64,000 bases of DNA. It comes from Aggregicoccus sp. 17bor-14 (GTDB taxonomy: Bacteria; Myxococcota; Myxococcia; Myxococcales; Myxococcaceae). The stretch is from positions 124,001 to 188,000 of the forward strand of contig NZ_VJZZ01000001.1 in NCBI RefSeq assembly GCF_009659535.1, in the 5' to 3' direction. Both the position numbers and the translations under genes were made by a program. Shown here in pieces: positions 9,264-16,756 of this stretch (the first letter of the stretch is position 1; each line of letters opens with the position of its first letter). The notes under the pieces are model-generated. The model did no database searches. It was given only the letters and a program-made list of their open reading frames with translations, and was not told where the DNA came from.

Positions 9264-10079
9264 GTGGCCGAGAAGTCCCAGAAGATGACGAAGCAGGAGC
9301 TGAAGCATCTCAAGGAGCCGGACGCGTTCCAGCGCGTGGGCTCCCAGGCCCGCGACTGGCTCGACCAGCGCCAGAAGGCGGTGGCGATCGCCGCCGTCGT
9401 CGTGCTGCTCGGCCTGCTCGGCGTGCTGGTGGCCCGCCACTTCTCCGCGCGCGGCGAGGAGCAGGCCTCGCGCGAGCTGGGCGAGAAGCTCAAGATCCTC
9501 AGCCGCCCGGTGAAGGGGCAGGTGCCCGCCGAGCCCGGTGACACCGAGCAGCCCTTCGACAGCGTGCAGGCCCAGGACCAGGCGCTGCGCCAGGCGCTCG
9601 AGTCCTTCCGCAAGGAGCGCCCGGGTACCCGCGCCGCCGTGACGGCCGCGCTGCCGCTGGGCAAGGCCCAGTACCGGCTCGGCGACTACGACGCCGCGCT
9701 CGCCAGCTTCAACGCCTTCCTCGAGTCCGCCCCCGCGGACGACACGCTGCGCGCCCAGGCGCTCGAGGGCCAGGGCTACAGCTACGAGGCGAAGAACCAG
9801 TACGACCAGGCGCTCGCGTCCTTCCAGAAGCTCTCGGAGACGGCGAAGAGCGACTTCCTGGTGGGCATGGGCGAGTACCACCGCGGGCGCATCCTCGCGC
9901 TCAAGGGCCAGAAGGACGAGGCCGCGAAGGTGCTCTCGCAGCTGTCCGCCCAGCACCCCAACACGGCCGCCGCGCGGCTCGCGGCCGAGCGCCTCGCGGT
10001 GCTCGCCTCGCAGGGCGTGAAGCTGCCGCCGCCTCCTCCGGCGCCCTCCGCTCCGCAGGCCACCCCGGAAGGGAAGTAG
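9264..10079 (+). CDS. YfgM-like inner-membrane TPR protein
   Basis: 271-residue protein with a cytosolic N-terminus, one membrane helix (about residues 38-56) and an external TPR-type helical domain (about 90-245), then a Pro-rich tail. Topology, size and position (der upstream, BamB-like gene downstream) match the YfgM family, which associates with the Sec translocon and periplasmic chaperones. I infer a role in handing exported proteins to the envelope folding machinery. The GTG start has AGAGGA nine bases upstream and a promoter just before. The next gene begins 10 bases after the stop. Sequence similarity to YfgM is judged by architecture, not alignment. Confidence 0.75.
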   Translation: MAEKSQKMTKQELKHLKEPDAFQRVGSQARDWLDQRQKAVAIAAVVVLLGLLGVLVARHFSARGEEQASRELGEKLKILSRPVKGQVPAEPGDTEQPFDSVQAQDQALRQALESFRKERPGTRAAVTAALPLGKAQYRLGDYDAALASFNAFLESAPADDTLRAQALEGQGYSYEAKNQYDQALASFQKLSETAKSDFLVGMGEYHRGRILALKGQKDEAAKVLSQLSAQHPNTAAARLAAERLAVLASQGVKLPPPPPAPSAPQATPEGK

Positions 10080-10089
10080 CCCCGCACGC

Positions 10090-11250
10090 ATGAGGCACGC
10101 CTCCCTCTGGAAGCGCCTGTGCATCCCCGTGGCGGCGGCCGGCCTGATGGGCGGCTGCACCTTCGGGATGCCGCTGTACGGCAACGCCGTGACTTCGGAC
10201 ACCGCGCGCCCGCCCTACGCCACCTTCACCGTGGACTGGTGGAAGCCGCTGGTGGAGCCCCGGATGCTCGAGTACGGGCCCCGGGAGACGGCGCGGCCCA
10301 CGCTGGATCCGGACTCGGGCCGCGTCATCGCCGCCACGCGTGACGGGTACGTGCGCAGCGTGGCGCCGGGCGGGCAGGTGGCGTGGGAGTTCAAGACGCC
10401 CAACCGCTTCCTCGCGGGCGCGCTCGTCCACGAGGGCGTCGTGTACGCGCCGGGCGGCGACGGCACCCTCTACGCGCTGGATGCGAAGACGGGCGCCCTC
10501 AAGTGGCGCTTCGCCTCCAACGAGGCCCTGAGCACCCCGCCGGTGTACGCCGGCGGCCGCGTGCTGGTGGTCTCCGAGAACGACACGCTCTTCGCCGTGG
10601 AGTCGGCGAGCGGGAAGTGGGCCTGGCAGTACCGGCGCGATCCCCCCAGCGGCTTCACCGTGCGCGGCGCGGGCACCCCCGTCGTGAGCGGCGACTTCGC
10701 GTACCTCGGCTTCTCGGACGGCTACCTCGTCGCGCTCGCCCACGAGGACGGCAGCGTGAAGTGGGAGAAGGAGCTGTCCTCCGCGGGCTCCGAGTTCCTC
10801 GACGTGGACACCACCCCGGTGCTCGACGACAAGGGCCGGCTCTTCGTGGCCTCGTACAAGGACGGCATCTTCGCCGTGGACTCGAAGAACGGCGACGTGC
10901 TCTGGAACACCAAGACCCAGGGCATCACCGGGCTCGTGGCGCGCGGCGAGGCGCTCTTCGCTACGGGCGATGACCGTGTGTCCGCGTACCACGCGGAGAC
11001 GGGGCGCCACCTGTGGACCACGGATCTCGGCGGCCACGCGGGGCAGACCCCGGTGTTCGCGCGCGGGATGGTGATCGTCCCCAACGAGGAGGCGCTGCTC
11101 TTCGTGGACCCGAAGACGGGCCGCAAGGAGCTGAGCTGGAACCCGGGCAAGGGCGTCACCGCGACCCCCTTCGTCGCCCAGTCGCAGCTCTACGTGCTCT
11201 CCAACCTCGGCGGCCTCTACGCCCTGGAGCTGCACGGGGGCCCGGGGTGA
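10090..11250 (+). CDS. BamB-like PQQ/beta-propeller lipoprotein
   Basis: 386 residues. A lipoprotein signal ends in LMGGC (Cys about residue 23). A beta-propeller follows, built from repeated blades with the PQQ/quinoprotein motif, for example DGTLYALDAKTGALKWRF, ALFATGDDRVSAYHAETGRHLW and LFVDPKTGRKELSW. This is the architecture of BamB, an outer-membrane beta-barrel assembly (BAM) lipoprotein. The neighbouring YfgM-like gene and der support that reading. The stop overlaps the GTG start of the Nudix gene by four bases (GTGA). A generic PQQ-repeat lipoprotein unrelated to BAM remains possible. Confidence 0.8.
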   Translation: MRHASLWKRLCIPVAAAGLMGGCTFGMPLYGNAVTSDTARPPYATFTVDWWKPLVEPRMLEYGPRETARPTLDPDSGRVIAATRDGYVRSVAPGGQVAWEFKTPNRFLAGALVHEGVVYAPGGDGTLYALDAKTGALKWRFASNEALSTPPVYAGGRVLVVSENDTLFAVESASGKWAWQYRRDPPSGFTVRGAGTPVVSGDFAYLGFSDGYLVALAHEDGSVKWEKELSSAGSEFLDVDTTPVLDDKGRLFVASYKDGIFAVDSKNGDVLWNTKTQGITGLVARGEALFATGDDRVSAYHAETGRHLWTTDLGGHAGQTPVFARGMVIVPNEEALLFVDPKTGRKELSWNPGKGVTATPFVAQSQLYVLSNLGGLYALELHGGPG

Positions 11251-11675
11251 GCTCCGGCGCGGTGCGCACGGTGCGCGTGGTGGCTGCGCTGATCCCCCAG
11301 CGCGACGCGCCCGGGCGCTTCCTCGTCCAGCAGCGGCTGCCCGGCGGAAGCCGCGCGCTGTTGTGGGAGTTCCCCGGCGGCAAGGTGGAGCCGGGCGAGA
11401 GCGAGCCCGAGGCGCTGGCGCGCGAGTGCCGCGAGGAGCTGGACGTGCAGCTCGCGGTGGGCCGCCGCCTCTGGGAGGGCCGCCACAGCTACCCGGATCT
11501 CACGGTGGAGCTGGTGCTCTACGCGGCGCGCATCGAGTCCGGTGAGCCGCGGCCGCTCGGCGCGCAGGCGCTGCGCTTCCTCACCATCCCGGAGATGCAG
11601 GCGCTGCCCTTCTGTGAGGCTGACATCCCGCTGCTCGAGGAGCTCGCCCAGGGAAGGCTGGGCCCGCTCGGCTGA
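11247..11675 (+). CDS. Nudix hydrolase, MutT family
   Basis: 142-residue MutT-like pyrophosphohydrolase. The Nudix box is complete: GGKVEPGESEPEALAREC followed by REELDV. It keeps the catalytic REUxEE core, with Asp in place of the usual Gly near the end. The PGGSRALLWEFPGGKVE lead-in and the C-terminal FLTIPEM/LPFCEADIPLL segments are typical of 8-oxo-dGTP diphosphatases of the MutT type, which sanitise the nucleotide pool. The GTG at 11247 overlaps the upstream stop. The gene's own stop shares one base with the next ATG. Substrate is inferred from the family. Confidence 0.9.
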   Translation: MSSGAVRTVRVVAALIPQRDAPGRFLVQQRLPGGSRALLWEFPGGKVEPGESEPEALARECREELDVQLAVGRRLWEGRHSYPDLTVELVLYAARIESGEPRPLGAQALRFLTIPEMQALPFCEADIPLLEELAQGRLGPLG

Positions 11676-12565
11676 TGCTGCGCCGCACCTTCCAGCACAT
11701 CCCCGGAGTGGGGCCGTGGCGCGAGAAGGACCTGTGGGCGCGCGGCATCCGCACCTGGGATGACTTCCCCGCGGGCGGCCCGGCGGTCGCTATCTCGCGC
11801 AAGCAGGACGCGGTCGCACGCGAGCGCATCGCCCAGGCCCGTGAGGCACTCGAGCGACGGGATCTCGCGGCGCTCGCCGCGCTCCTGCCGCCGCGCGAGC
11901 ACTGGCGCCTGTACCCCGAGTTCGCCGAGTCGGCGGTGTTCTGGGACATCGAGACGGACGGGCAGGAGCTGCAGCGGCCCACGGTGGTGAGCCTCTTCGA
12001 CTCCACCGGCCTGCACGTCTTCATCCAGGGCCGCAACATGGACGCGCTGCCCGAGGCGCTCGCCGCCCGGGCGCTGTGGGTGACCTTCAACGGCTCCTGC
12101 TTCGACGTGCCCGTGCTGCGCGACTACTTCGGCGCCGAGCGCTTTCCCACGCCCGCGGCCCACATCGACCTGCGCTTCGTCTGCAAGCGGCTGGGGATGG
12201 GGGGAGGGCTGAAGGAGATCGAGGACGACCTGGGCCTCGGCCGCCCGCCGCACATGCGCGGCGTGAACGGCTGGGACGCCGTGCTCCTGTGGCGCGCCTA
12301 CCGGGCGCGCGGGGACGTGGAGGCCCTGCGCTTCCTCGTGGAGTACAACCTCTACGACTCCTTCCAGCTGCGCACCCTGATGGACACGGCCTACAACCGC
12401 GGCGCGGACGACCTGAACTGCGACGTGCCGCGCCTTCCCGTGTTCGATCGCGGTGACGTGCTCTACGACGTGAGCAAGCTGCTGCTGGAGCTCGGCCCCA
12501 CGCGGCGCGACCTGAACGTCATCGAGCGGATCCGCCGCCAGAGCCGGGATCTGCGAGACGACTGA
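11675..12565 (+). CDS. YprB-type RNase H-fold (DEDD) exonuclease-like protein
   Basis: 296 residues. The short N-terminal segment FQHIPGVGPWREKDLWARGI resembles a helix-hairpin-helix. A DEDDy-exonuclease-like RNase H domain follows: ExoI WDIET (about residue 90), ExoII FNGSCFDVPVL (about 134) and ExoIII YNLYDSFQL (about 230), which together supply the expected D, E, D, D metal ligands. This is the YprB ribonuclease-H-like family, presumed to be a 3'-5' nuclease; no biological substrate is established from sequence. It is translationally coupled to mutT by a one-base overlap and is the last gene of the operon. It converges on the DUF5996 gene with a 28-base gap. Confidence 0.85.
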   Translation: MLRRTFQHIPGVGPWREKDLWARGIRTWDDFPAGGPAVAISRKQDAVARERIAQAREALERRDLAALAALLPPREHWRLYPEFAESAVFWDIETDGQELQRPTVVSLFDSTGLHVFIQGRNMDALPEALAARALWVTFNGSCFDVPVLRDYFGAERFPTPAAHIDLRFVCKRLGMGGGLKEIEDDLGLGRPPHMRGVNGWDAVLLWRAYRARGDVEALRFLVEYNLYDSFQLRTLMDTAYNRGADDLNCDVPRLPVFDRGDVLYDVSKLLLELGPTRRDLNVIERIRRQSRDLRDD

Positions 12566-12593
12566 GGGGCCGGGCGGAGGGGGGGAGGGCGCT

Positions 12594-13565
12594 TCAGGAG
12601 GGCGCCGGGACCTCGTCCGTGGGCTGCTCGGCGGCGACCTGCCCCACTGCTACAGGTCTGATCAACGGACGCTCCAGCGCCTGGCGGTCCCAGCCGGCCC
12701 GGTCGGCCGCCGCGGCATAGGTGCTCTCGAGGAAGTCGAAGACGGTCCGGCGGGGATCCGCGGAGGTGCGCACGGCCTCGTAAGGCAGGAGGAACTCGCC
12801 GAACGAGGCGTTGTAGTGCGCCTCCGGGGGGCGCACCGGGGCCTGGGCGAGCCCGTCGGGAGCCGGCGCCGCGTACGCGTAGAACGCAGCCTCCGGGAAC
12901 GGACCGCCGCCGGGCCAGAAGCCCGCGCTGATGACCTCTTCGCAGTAGGACTCGCGCGTCACCGCGTCCGCGCCTCGGCGCTCGGGCGCACGGCGGCCCG
13001 CGAAGCGCGTCACGGCCAGATCGAAGCTTCCCCAGAAGAAGTGCACCGGACTGACCTTGCCGGTGAAGCGCGCCCGGAACTCCTTGAGCAGGGCGTCCGC
13101 CTGGACGAGGACCTGGAACCAGCGGCGCACGGCTTGCGGATCATAGGTCCGGTGGACGCGGTCGTCGCTCAGCGACTCGGTCGCATCCGGGATCTCGCAG
13201 ACCCGATCAGAGAGCCGGACCTCGATGCCCAGCCCGTGCAGGGTGGCCAGCAGCTCCCGGTAGAAGTCGGCGACCGACTGCGAGCCCAGCTCGCGCTCGT
13301 GGCGCTCGCCATCGCTCGTCTGGATGCGCAGCTCGTGCGCGAGGAAGTCGAAGTCGACCTCGAAGGTCCGGTCGCCGTACGGGATCGGCGAGGTCGTGAG
13401 GCCGCGGCTCGTCACGTAGAGCGCGACGTGCCAGTAGTGGTTGAGCATCGGCGAGAGCGCCAGGCGCACCTTGCCCACGATCTGCGTGTACCGGTGCAGG
13501 GTCTCGTACGTGGGCTTCCACTCAGCGAGCGGCAGTGCCGGCCACGCCTCGATCGCGGTGCTCAT
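12594..13565 (-). CDS. DUF5996 family protein
   Basis: 323-residue cytosolic protein of the DUF5996 family, function unknown. Recognisable conserved stretches are LPLAEWKPTYETLHRYTQIV, SRGLTTSPIPYGDRTFEVDF, SPVHFFWGSFDLAVTRFAGR and SAGFWPGGGPFPEAAFYAY. The many conserved His, Trp and Asp residues suggest an enzyme, but I can name no reaction. The ATG start has GAGG six bases upstream. A 7-bp palindrome and a strong 10-bp hairpin lie 10-45 bases upstream. The gene begins a patch of short single-gene units unlike the operons on both sides. Confidence 0.88.
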   Translation of the reverse strand: MSTAIEAWPALPLAEWKPTYETLHRYTQIVGKVRLALSPMLNHYWHVALYVTSRGLTTSPIPYGDRTFEVDFDFLAHELRIQTSDGERHERELGSQSVADFYRELLATLHGLGIEVRLSDRVCEIPDATESLSDDRVHRTYDPQAVRRWFQVLVQADALLKEFRARFTGKVSPVHFFWGSFDLAVTRFAGRRAPERRGADAVTRESYCEEVISAGFWPGGGPFPEAAFYAYAAPAPDGLAQAPVRPPEAHYNASFGEFLLPYEAVRTSADPRRTVFDFLESTYAAAADRAGWDRQALERPLIRPVAVGQVAAEQPTDEVPAPS

Positions 13566-13574
13566 CCAGGACCT

Positions 13575-13609
13575 CGCTCCTGAGGAGCGGGCGCGCCGTG
13601 CGCCCGCTC
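13575..13609 (-). promoter_or_regulatory. Nested palindrome and hairpin upstream of the DUF5996 gene
   Basis: A 15-base palindrome (arms 13575-13581 and 13583-13589, one central base) partly overlaps a perfect 10-bp stem (13585-13594 with 13600-13609, 5-base loop). It sits 10-44 bases before the DUF5996 start and about 100 bases after the stop of the upstream lipoprotein gene. It could be an operator for the DUF5996 gene or a terminator of the upstream transcript. No U-tract is present. Confidence 0.4.
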
Positions 13610-13709
13610 GGGTGTCAGTCGCGAAGCTTGGCCTGCGCAGACGGTCGGACCATTGGACCGGAACGCAGCCGGGCGAGAGCTCGGGCCGTCGCGAGCCTGG
13701 TCGCTGGGC

Positions 13710-14267
13710 TCAGTGCCGGCGGTGTCGGCGGCTGGGCTTTTCCTTCTTCGGGGCCGGGGCAGGCTTTTCCTTCTCGCCAGCCACCAGGAACTCGAAGCGC
13801 TGGTCCGGGACGTGCCGGCCGGCCGCGTCCGTCATCGTCGCGCCTGTCTGGGCGTCCACGACCAGGGTGTACTTGTGGCCCGCCTTCAGGGGCTCCGGCA
13901 GGGCGATCTTGTAGACGAAGCCCGCGTCCGAGTCCGTGGCCTCGTCGTCGGAGACCATCGCGCGGCCGGCCTCGTCGAAGAGGCGCACGCGGTGGTTGCG
14001 CAGCCCCAAGTCGGTGCGGAGCTCGAGGCCCTGCGTAGGCTCGATGACGGGGCGCTCGGAGCCGCCCACGGCGACGCCCTGGGTGCCCGCGTCGAGAAGC
14101 TGCTCGGACAGCGTGAAGGTGACCACGTCCGGGATGCTGGCAGGCGCCTCGCCGGCATCTCCAGCGGCGACGGGGCCGCCGTCCGGAACGCCCGCGGGCT
14201 GCTCGCGGCAAGCGAGCGGGGCGACGAAGACACAGCAGGCGAGCATCGTGAGTGAGCGCAGGCGCAT
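13710..14267 (-). CDS. Predicted lipoprotein with Ig-like/SbsA-type domain
   Basis: 185 residues with a lipoprotein signal ending in APLAC (Cys about residue 20). An Ala/Gly/Asp-rich spacer follows, then a beta-rich domain from about residue 45 to 160. Motifs such as RVRLFDEAGRAMVSD, YKIALPEPLKAGHKYTLVVD and the terminal DQRFEFLVAG resemble bacterial Ig-like (SbsA/Big_5) domains that end in an F-x-F-type strand. The C-terminal 25 residues are Lys/Pro/Arg/His-rich (APAPKKEKPSRRHRRH). Probably a surface or periplasmic lipoprotein of unknown role. It is divergent from the STN lipoprotein gene across a 373-base gap. Confidence 0.75.
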   Translation of the reverse strand: MRLRSLTMLACCVFVAPLACREQPAGVPDGGPVAAGDAGEAPASIPDVVTFTLSEQLLDAGTQGVAVGGSERPVIEPTQGLELRTDLGLRNHRVRLFDEAGRAMVSDDEATDSDAGFVYKIALPEPLKAGHKYTLVVDAQTGATMTDAAGRHVPDQRFEFLVAGEKEKPAPAPKKEKPSRRHRRH

Positions 14268-14640
14268 GGTGCGCGGAACCTACGTGCTGGGCCCGGGTCT
14301 TTGAAGAACGGAGTCAGCCCCGGGGCGCACAAATGGGTCGCTCGGCCGGTCCGCACACCCCATTCCCCCTCTGACCAGACGTCGGATAAGATGCGTTATG
14401 TAAACTTAGCTCGTGGATGGCCGGCGTGGCTCTGGGGCCTGGGCTCTCGAGCCGAACCGCAGCCGCTCGCCTGCTCCGGGTGTCCGTCGGCGGGCGTCCA
14501 GCCAGCTCGCGAACGTCGGTCGTGGTCCTGGGATACGACGGCTTGTGTGACGACACTTCCGCGGGCGGCGTCACGGTTGCCGTGACGCCCTGCCCCTGTT
14601 CTCGCCAGGTTCCTTGCAGCTCAGGGAGGCCCGCCGGTCC
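14268..14640. other. 373-bp intergenic region with an AT-rich patch, between divergent lipoprotein genes
   Basis: Largest gene-free stretch of the window, shared by the upstream regions of two divergent lipoprotein genes. It holds no credible ORF and no tRNA-like fold that I can see. The notable part is an AT-rich island at about 14383-14410, unusual in this GC background, with GATAAG at 14385 and TAAACT at 14401. It is a plausible promoter or regulator-binding area, but I could not assign a convincing -35/-10 pair on either strand. Confidence 0.5.
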
Positions 14641-15267
14641 ATGAGGATGAGCTCGATTGTTCGTGGTGCCGTACTGGGCGTCGCCTTGGGCCTCACTGCG
14701 TGCGCGCACTCGGATTCGCCTCATGCGTTGGGCGGCACTCCTCCAGGCCCGGCGGCCGCCCCTGCGGAGGTCCCGGCCCGCATCGACGTCGTGTTCGACA
14801 ACGAGGACATCTACGAGGCCTTCCGGGCGCTCGCGCAGCAGGCCCGGATCAGCCTTTTCCTCGACCCGGACATCGAGGGTCGCGTGACCTGGTCGGCGCA
14901 CGCCGTTCCCTGGCCGGACGCCCTTGCGGCGCTCGCCCAGGTGCATCGACTCCGCGTCGAGCGATTGACCGTCCACGGAGTCGCAGCCCCGTGCTTCTGG
15001 GTGTCCCGGACATCGAGCCCCCCAGCGCCTCAGACCGAGTTCACCGGCACGCGCGTCAGCCTCCGGTTCGATGACACCCCGATTCGGGAAGCAGTCAGGC
15101 AGCTCGCGGAGGCCGCGAAGACGCCCATCGTGGTGGACGAAGGCGTCCCGGACGTGCCGATCACGCTTCACCTCTGGCTGCCGTGGGACCTCGGCCTGGC
15201 GCACCTCGCGCAGAAGTACGCGCTGCACCTCGTCCGGACGAACGGCACCATCCACGTGGCCCGCTGA
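14641..15267 (+). CDS. Lipoprotein with two tandem secretin/TonB short N-terminal (STN, N0) domains
   Basis: 208 residues. A lipoprotein signal ends at LTACAH (Cys about residue 21). Two STN/N0-like domains follow. The first (about 48-120) has IDVVFDNEDIYEAFRAL, FLDPDIEGRVTWS and VPWPDALAALAQVHRLRVE. The second (about 135-208) has VSLRFDDTPIREAVRQLAEA, IVVDEGVPDVPITLHLW and DLGLAHLAQKYALHLVR. Such domains form the N0 part of PilQ/GspD secretins and of TonB-dependent transducers, but no secretin or barrel domain follows here. I infer a free outer-membrane-anchored adaptor. ATG 14641 is chosen; ATG 14647 is an alternative. It converges on the next gene with an 18-base gap. Confidence 0.8.
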   Translation: MRMSSIVRGAVLGVALGLTACAHSDSPHALGGTPPGPAAAPAEVPARIDVVFDNEDIYEAFRALAQQARISLFLDPDIEGRVTWSAHAVPWPDALAALAQVHRLRVERLTVHGVAAPCFWVSRTSSPPAPQTEFTGTRVSLRFDDTPIREAVRQLAEAAKTPIVVDEGVPDVPITLHLWLPWDLGLAHLAQKYALHLVRTNGTIHVAR

Positions 15268-15285
15268 GGCACGGCTCCGGGCCGA

Positions 15286-15621
15286 TCACCCGGGAACCTC
15301 CGGGATGACGTGTCGGAGGTTCGGGTCCCCTTCCGGAAACGTGACGCCCAGGGAGACGTTGCGCGGAGTGTCCGCCGCCTGCTCCGCGGCCTCGAGCAGT
15401 GCGGCGGAGACCTCGTCGAGCATGACCCCCGCCGCACGGAGGCGCTGCGCGAAGTCGCCGAGGCGCGCGGTCTCGAGCTCGGCCTGGAACATGAAGTAGA
15501 GCCCGGAGAATGGCCGTGCGGCGACGAGCCATCCGCACGCGGAGATGGCCTCCTCGATGCGTGCGATGGCCGCGGTGCGGTCACCACGAGCGACGGCTGA
15601 CAGCGTGAGCCGGCCCTTCAT
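15286..15621 (-). CDS. Small conserved hypothetical protein
   Basis: 111-residue soluble protein that I do not recognise. It begins MKGRLTLSAVARGDRTAAIA and continues with an amphipathic helix (ARIEEAISACGWLVAARPF) and a beta-strand pair (GLYFMFQAELE). The central helices contain LRAAGVMLDEVSAALLEAAE. The mixed alpha/beta ferredoxin-like pattern is a guess. Support for coding comes from a good Shine-Dalgarno (AAGG about nine bases before ATG), neighbour-like codon use and absence of a better ORF on the other strand. It lies 30 bases downstream of the YgiD-like gene on the same strand. Confidence 0.6.
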   Translation of the reverse strand: MKGRLTLSAVARGDRTAAIARIEEAISACGWLVAARPFSGLYFMFQAELETARLGDFAQRLRAAGVMLDEVSAALLEAAEQAADTPRNVSLGVTFPEGDPNLRHVIPEVPG

Positions 15622-15651
15622 CGGTGCACCTTCACCTCGCTCCAGAGTGCT

Positions 15652-16518
15652 TCAGACGTTGCTGCCGTCCCAGGGCGTCGTGGGCGGCACCGCGGCGGCT
15701 CCCTCTCCGTTCGCCCTGCCCGCAGCCGCGCCGTCGGCGCCCAGGGTATAGGCCGTCATGGAGAGCGAGCCGAAGGCGTAGCCGTCCACCAGCACGTCCG
15801 CGGGCTTGCCGGCGGCGCTCGCGAGCCCTGCCAGGTACAGCAGCGGGATGAAGTGCTCGGGCGTCGGCGCTGCGGCCTTGAAGTCCTGGTGGCCGGCCAC
15901 GGCCGGGAGCTCCGAGGGACCCCCGGCCATGATCTCGCGCACCCGCTCGTCCACGTGCTGGGCCCAGGCGAAGCCCGTCTCCGGCTTGTGCCAGTCGATC
16001 GCCCGCAGGTTGTGCACCACGTTGCCACTGCCCAGGATGAGCACCCCGCGCTCGCGTAGCGGTGCCAGCTTCGCGCCGAGCTCGAGGTGGTAGTCGAAGG
16101 GCTTGAGCGAGTTGATCGACAGCTGCACCACCGGCACGTCCGCCGCTGGGAACGCGTGGACGAGCACGGACCAGGTCCCGTGATCCAGCCCCCAGCTGTC
16201 CACGTCCGCGCCCACCCAGTCGGGCTTCGCAAGCTCCGAGACCTCGTCGGCGAGCTCAGGCAGCCCGGGCGCCGGGTACTGCACGTCGAAGAGCGCCTGG
16301 GGAAAGCCGTAGAAGTCGTGGATCGTCTTCGGCTTCGGCATCGCCGTGACGGCCGTCGCGTTGATGTACCAGTGCGCCGAGACGACCAGGATGGCCCGGG
16401 GCTTCGGGACCGCCCTGCCGAACGCGCGCCAGGCCTCGGTGTACCGGTTGGCCTCCAGCGTGTTCATCGGGCTGCCGTGTCCGAGGAAGGCCGCGGGCAT
16501 CAGATCTCGTGGGGTCAT
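15652..16518 (-). CDS. YgiD-like extradiol (4,5-DOPA) dioxygenase
   Basis: 288-residue class III extradiol dioxygenase of the LigB/YgiD family, which cleaves catechol-type rings such as DOPA using a bound metal. Likely metal ligands lie in LGHGSPMNTL (His about 12) and VVSAHWYI (His about 48), with further conserved segments GNVVHNLRAIDW and SWGLDHGTWSVLVHAFP. The start is taken at ATG 16518 rather than 16551 because GGAGGAG stands nine bases upstream and the family N-terminus begins there. Residues beyond about 260 are an Ala/Gly-rich extension. The physiological substrate is unknown. Confidence 0.9.
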   Translation of the reverse strand: MTPRDLMPAAFLGHGSPMNTLEANRYTEAWRAFGRAVPKPRAILVVSAHWYINATAVTAMPKPKTIHDFYGFPQALFDVQYPAPGLPELADEVSELAKPDWVGADVDSWGLDHGTWSVLVHAFPAADVPVVQLSINSLKPFDYHLELGAKLAPLRERGVLILGSGNVVHNLRAIDWHKPETGFAWAQHVDERVREIMAGGPSELPAVAGHQDFKAAAPTPEHFIPLLYLAGLASAAGKPADVLVDGYAFGSLSMTAYTLGADGAAAGRANGEGAAAVPPTTPWDGSNV

Positions 16519-16690
16519 CGCTGCGCACTCCTCCGGCCCGAGCCGGCGCACCTCAGGGACTGCGGGTGAATATGGGCATTCTCACCGGTGAACCCAGGGT
16601 CTCGACCAGAAGGCCAAACCCCTGAAATCTGACGCGCCGCGGCGAGGTTGACTGACCAGCAATGGTTGGGGGTCCGGCCAACTTCAGCGC

Positions 16691-16719
16691 TTGACCCCCC
16701 TTCCGGCATCCCGCAGAAA
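16691..16719 (+). promoter_or_regulatory. Weak candidate promoter for the S46 peptidase gene
   Basis: TTGACC at 16691-16696, 17 bases, then CAGAAA at 16714-16719 (3 of 6). The position, 38 bases before the start codon, is suitable but the -10 match is poor. Confidence 0.35.
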
Positions 16720-16756
16720 CACAGTCCCGATTTCGGGACCCCTGAAAGGAACCAAC

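Noticed and set aside
14614-14640. Upstream extension of the STN lipoprotein (start at 14614)
   Set aside because: It would place nine charged residues before the lipoprotein signal; ATG 14641 gives a normal signal peptide.
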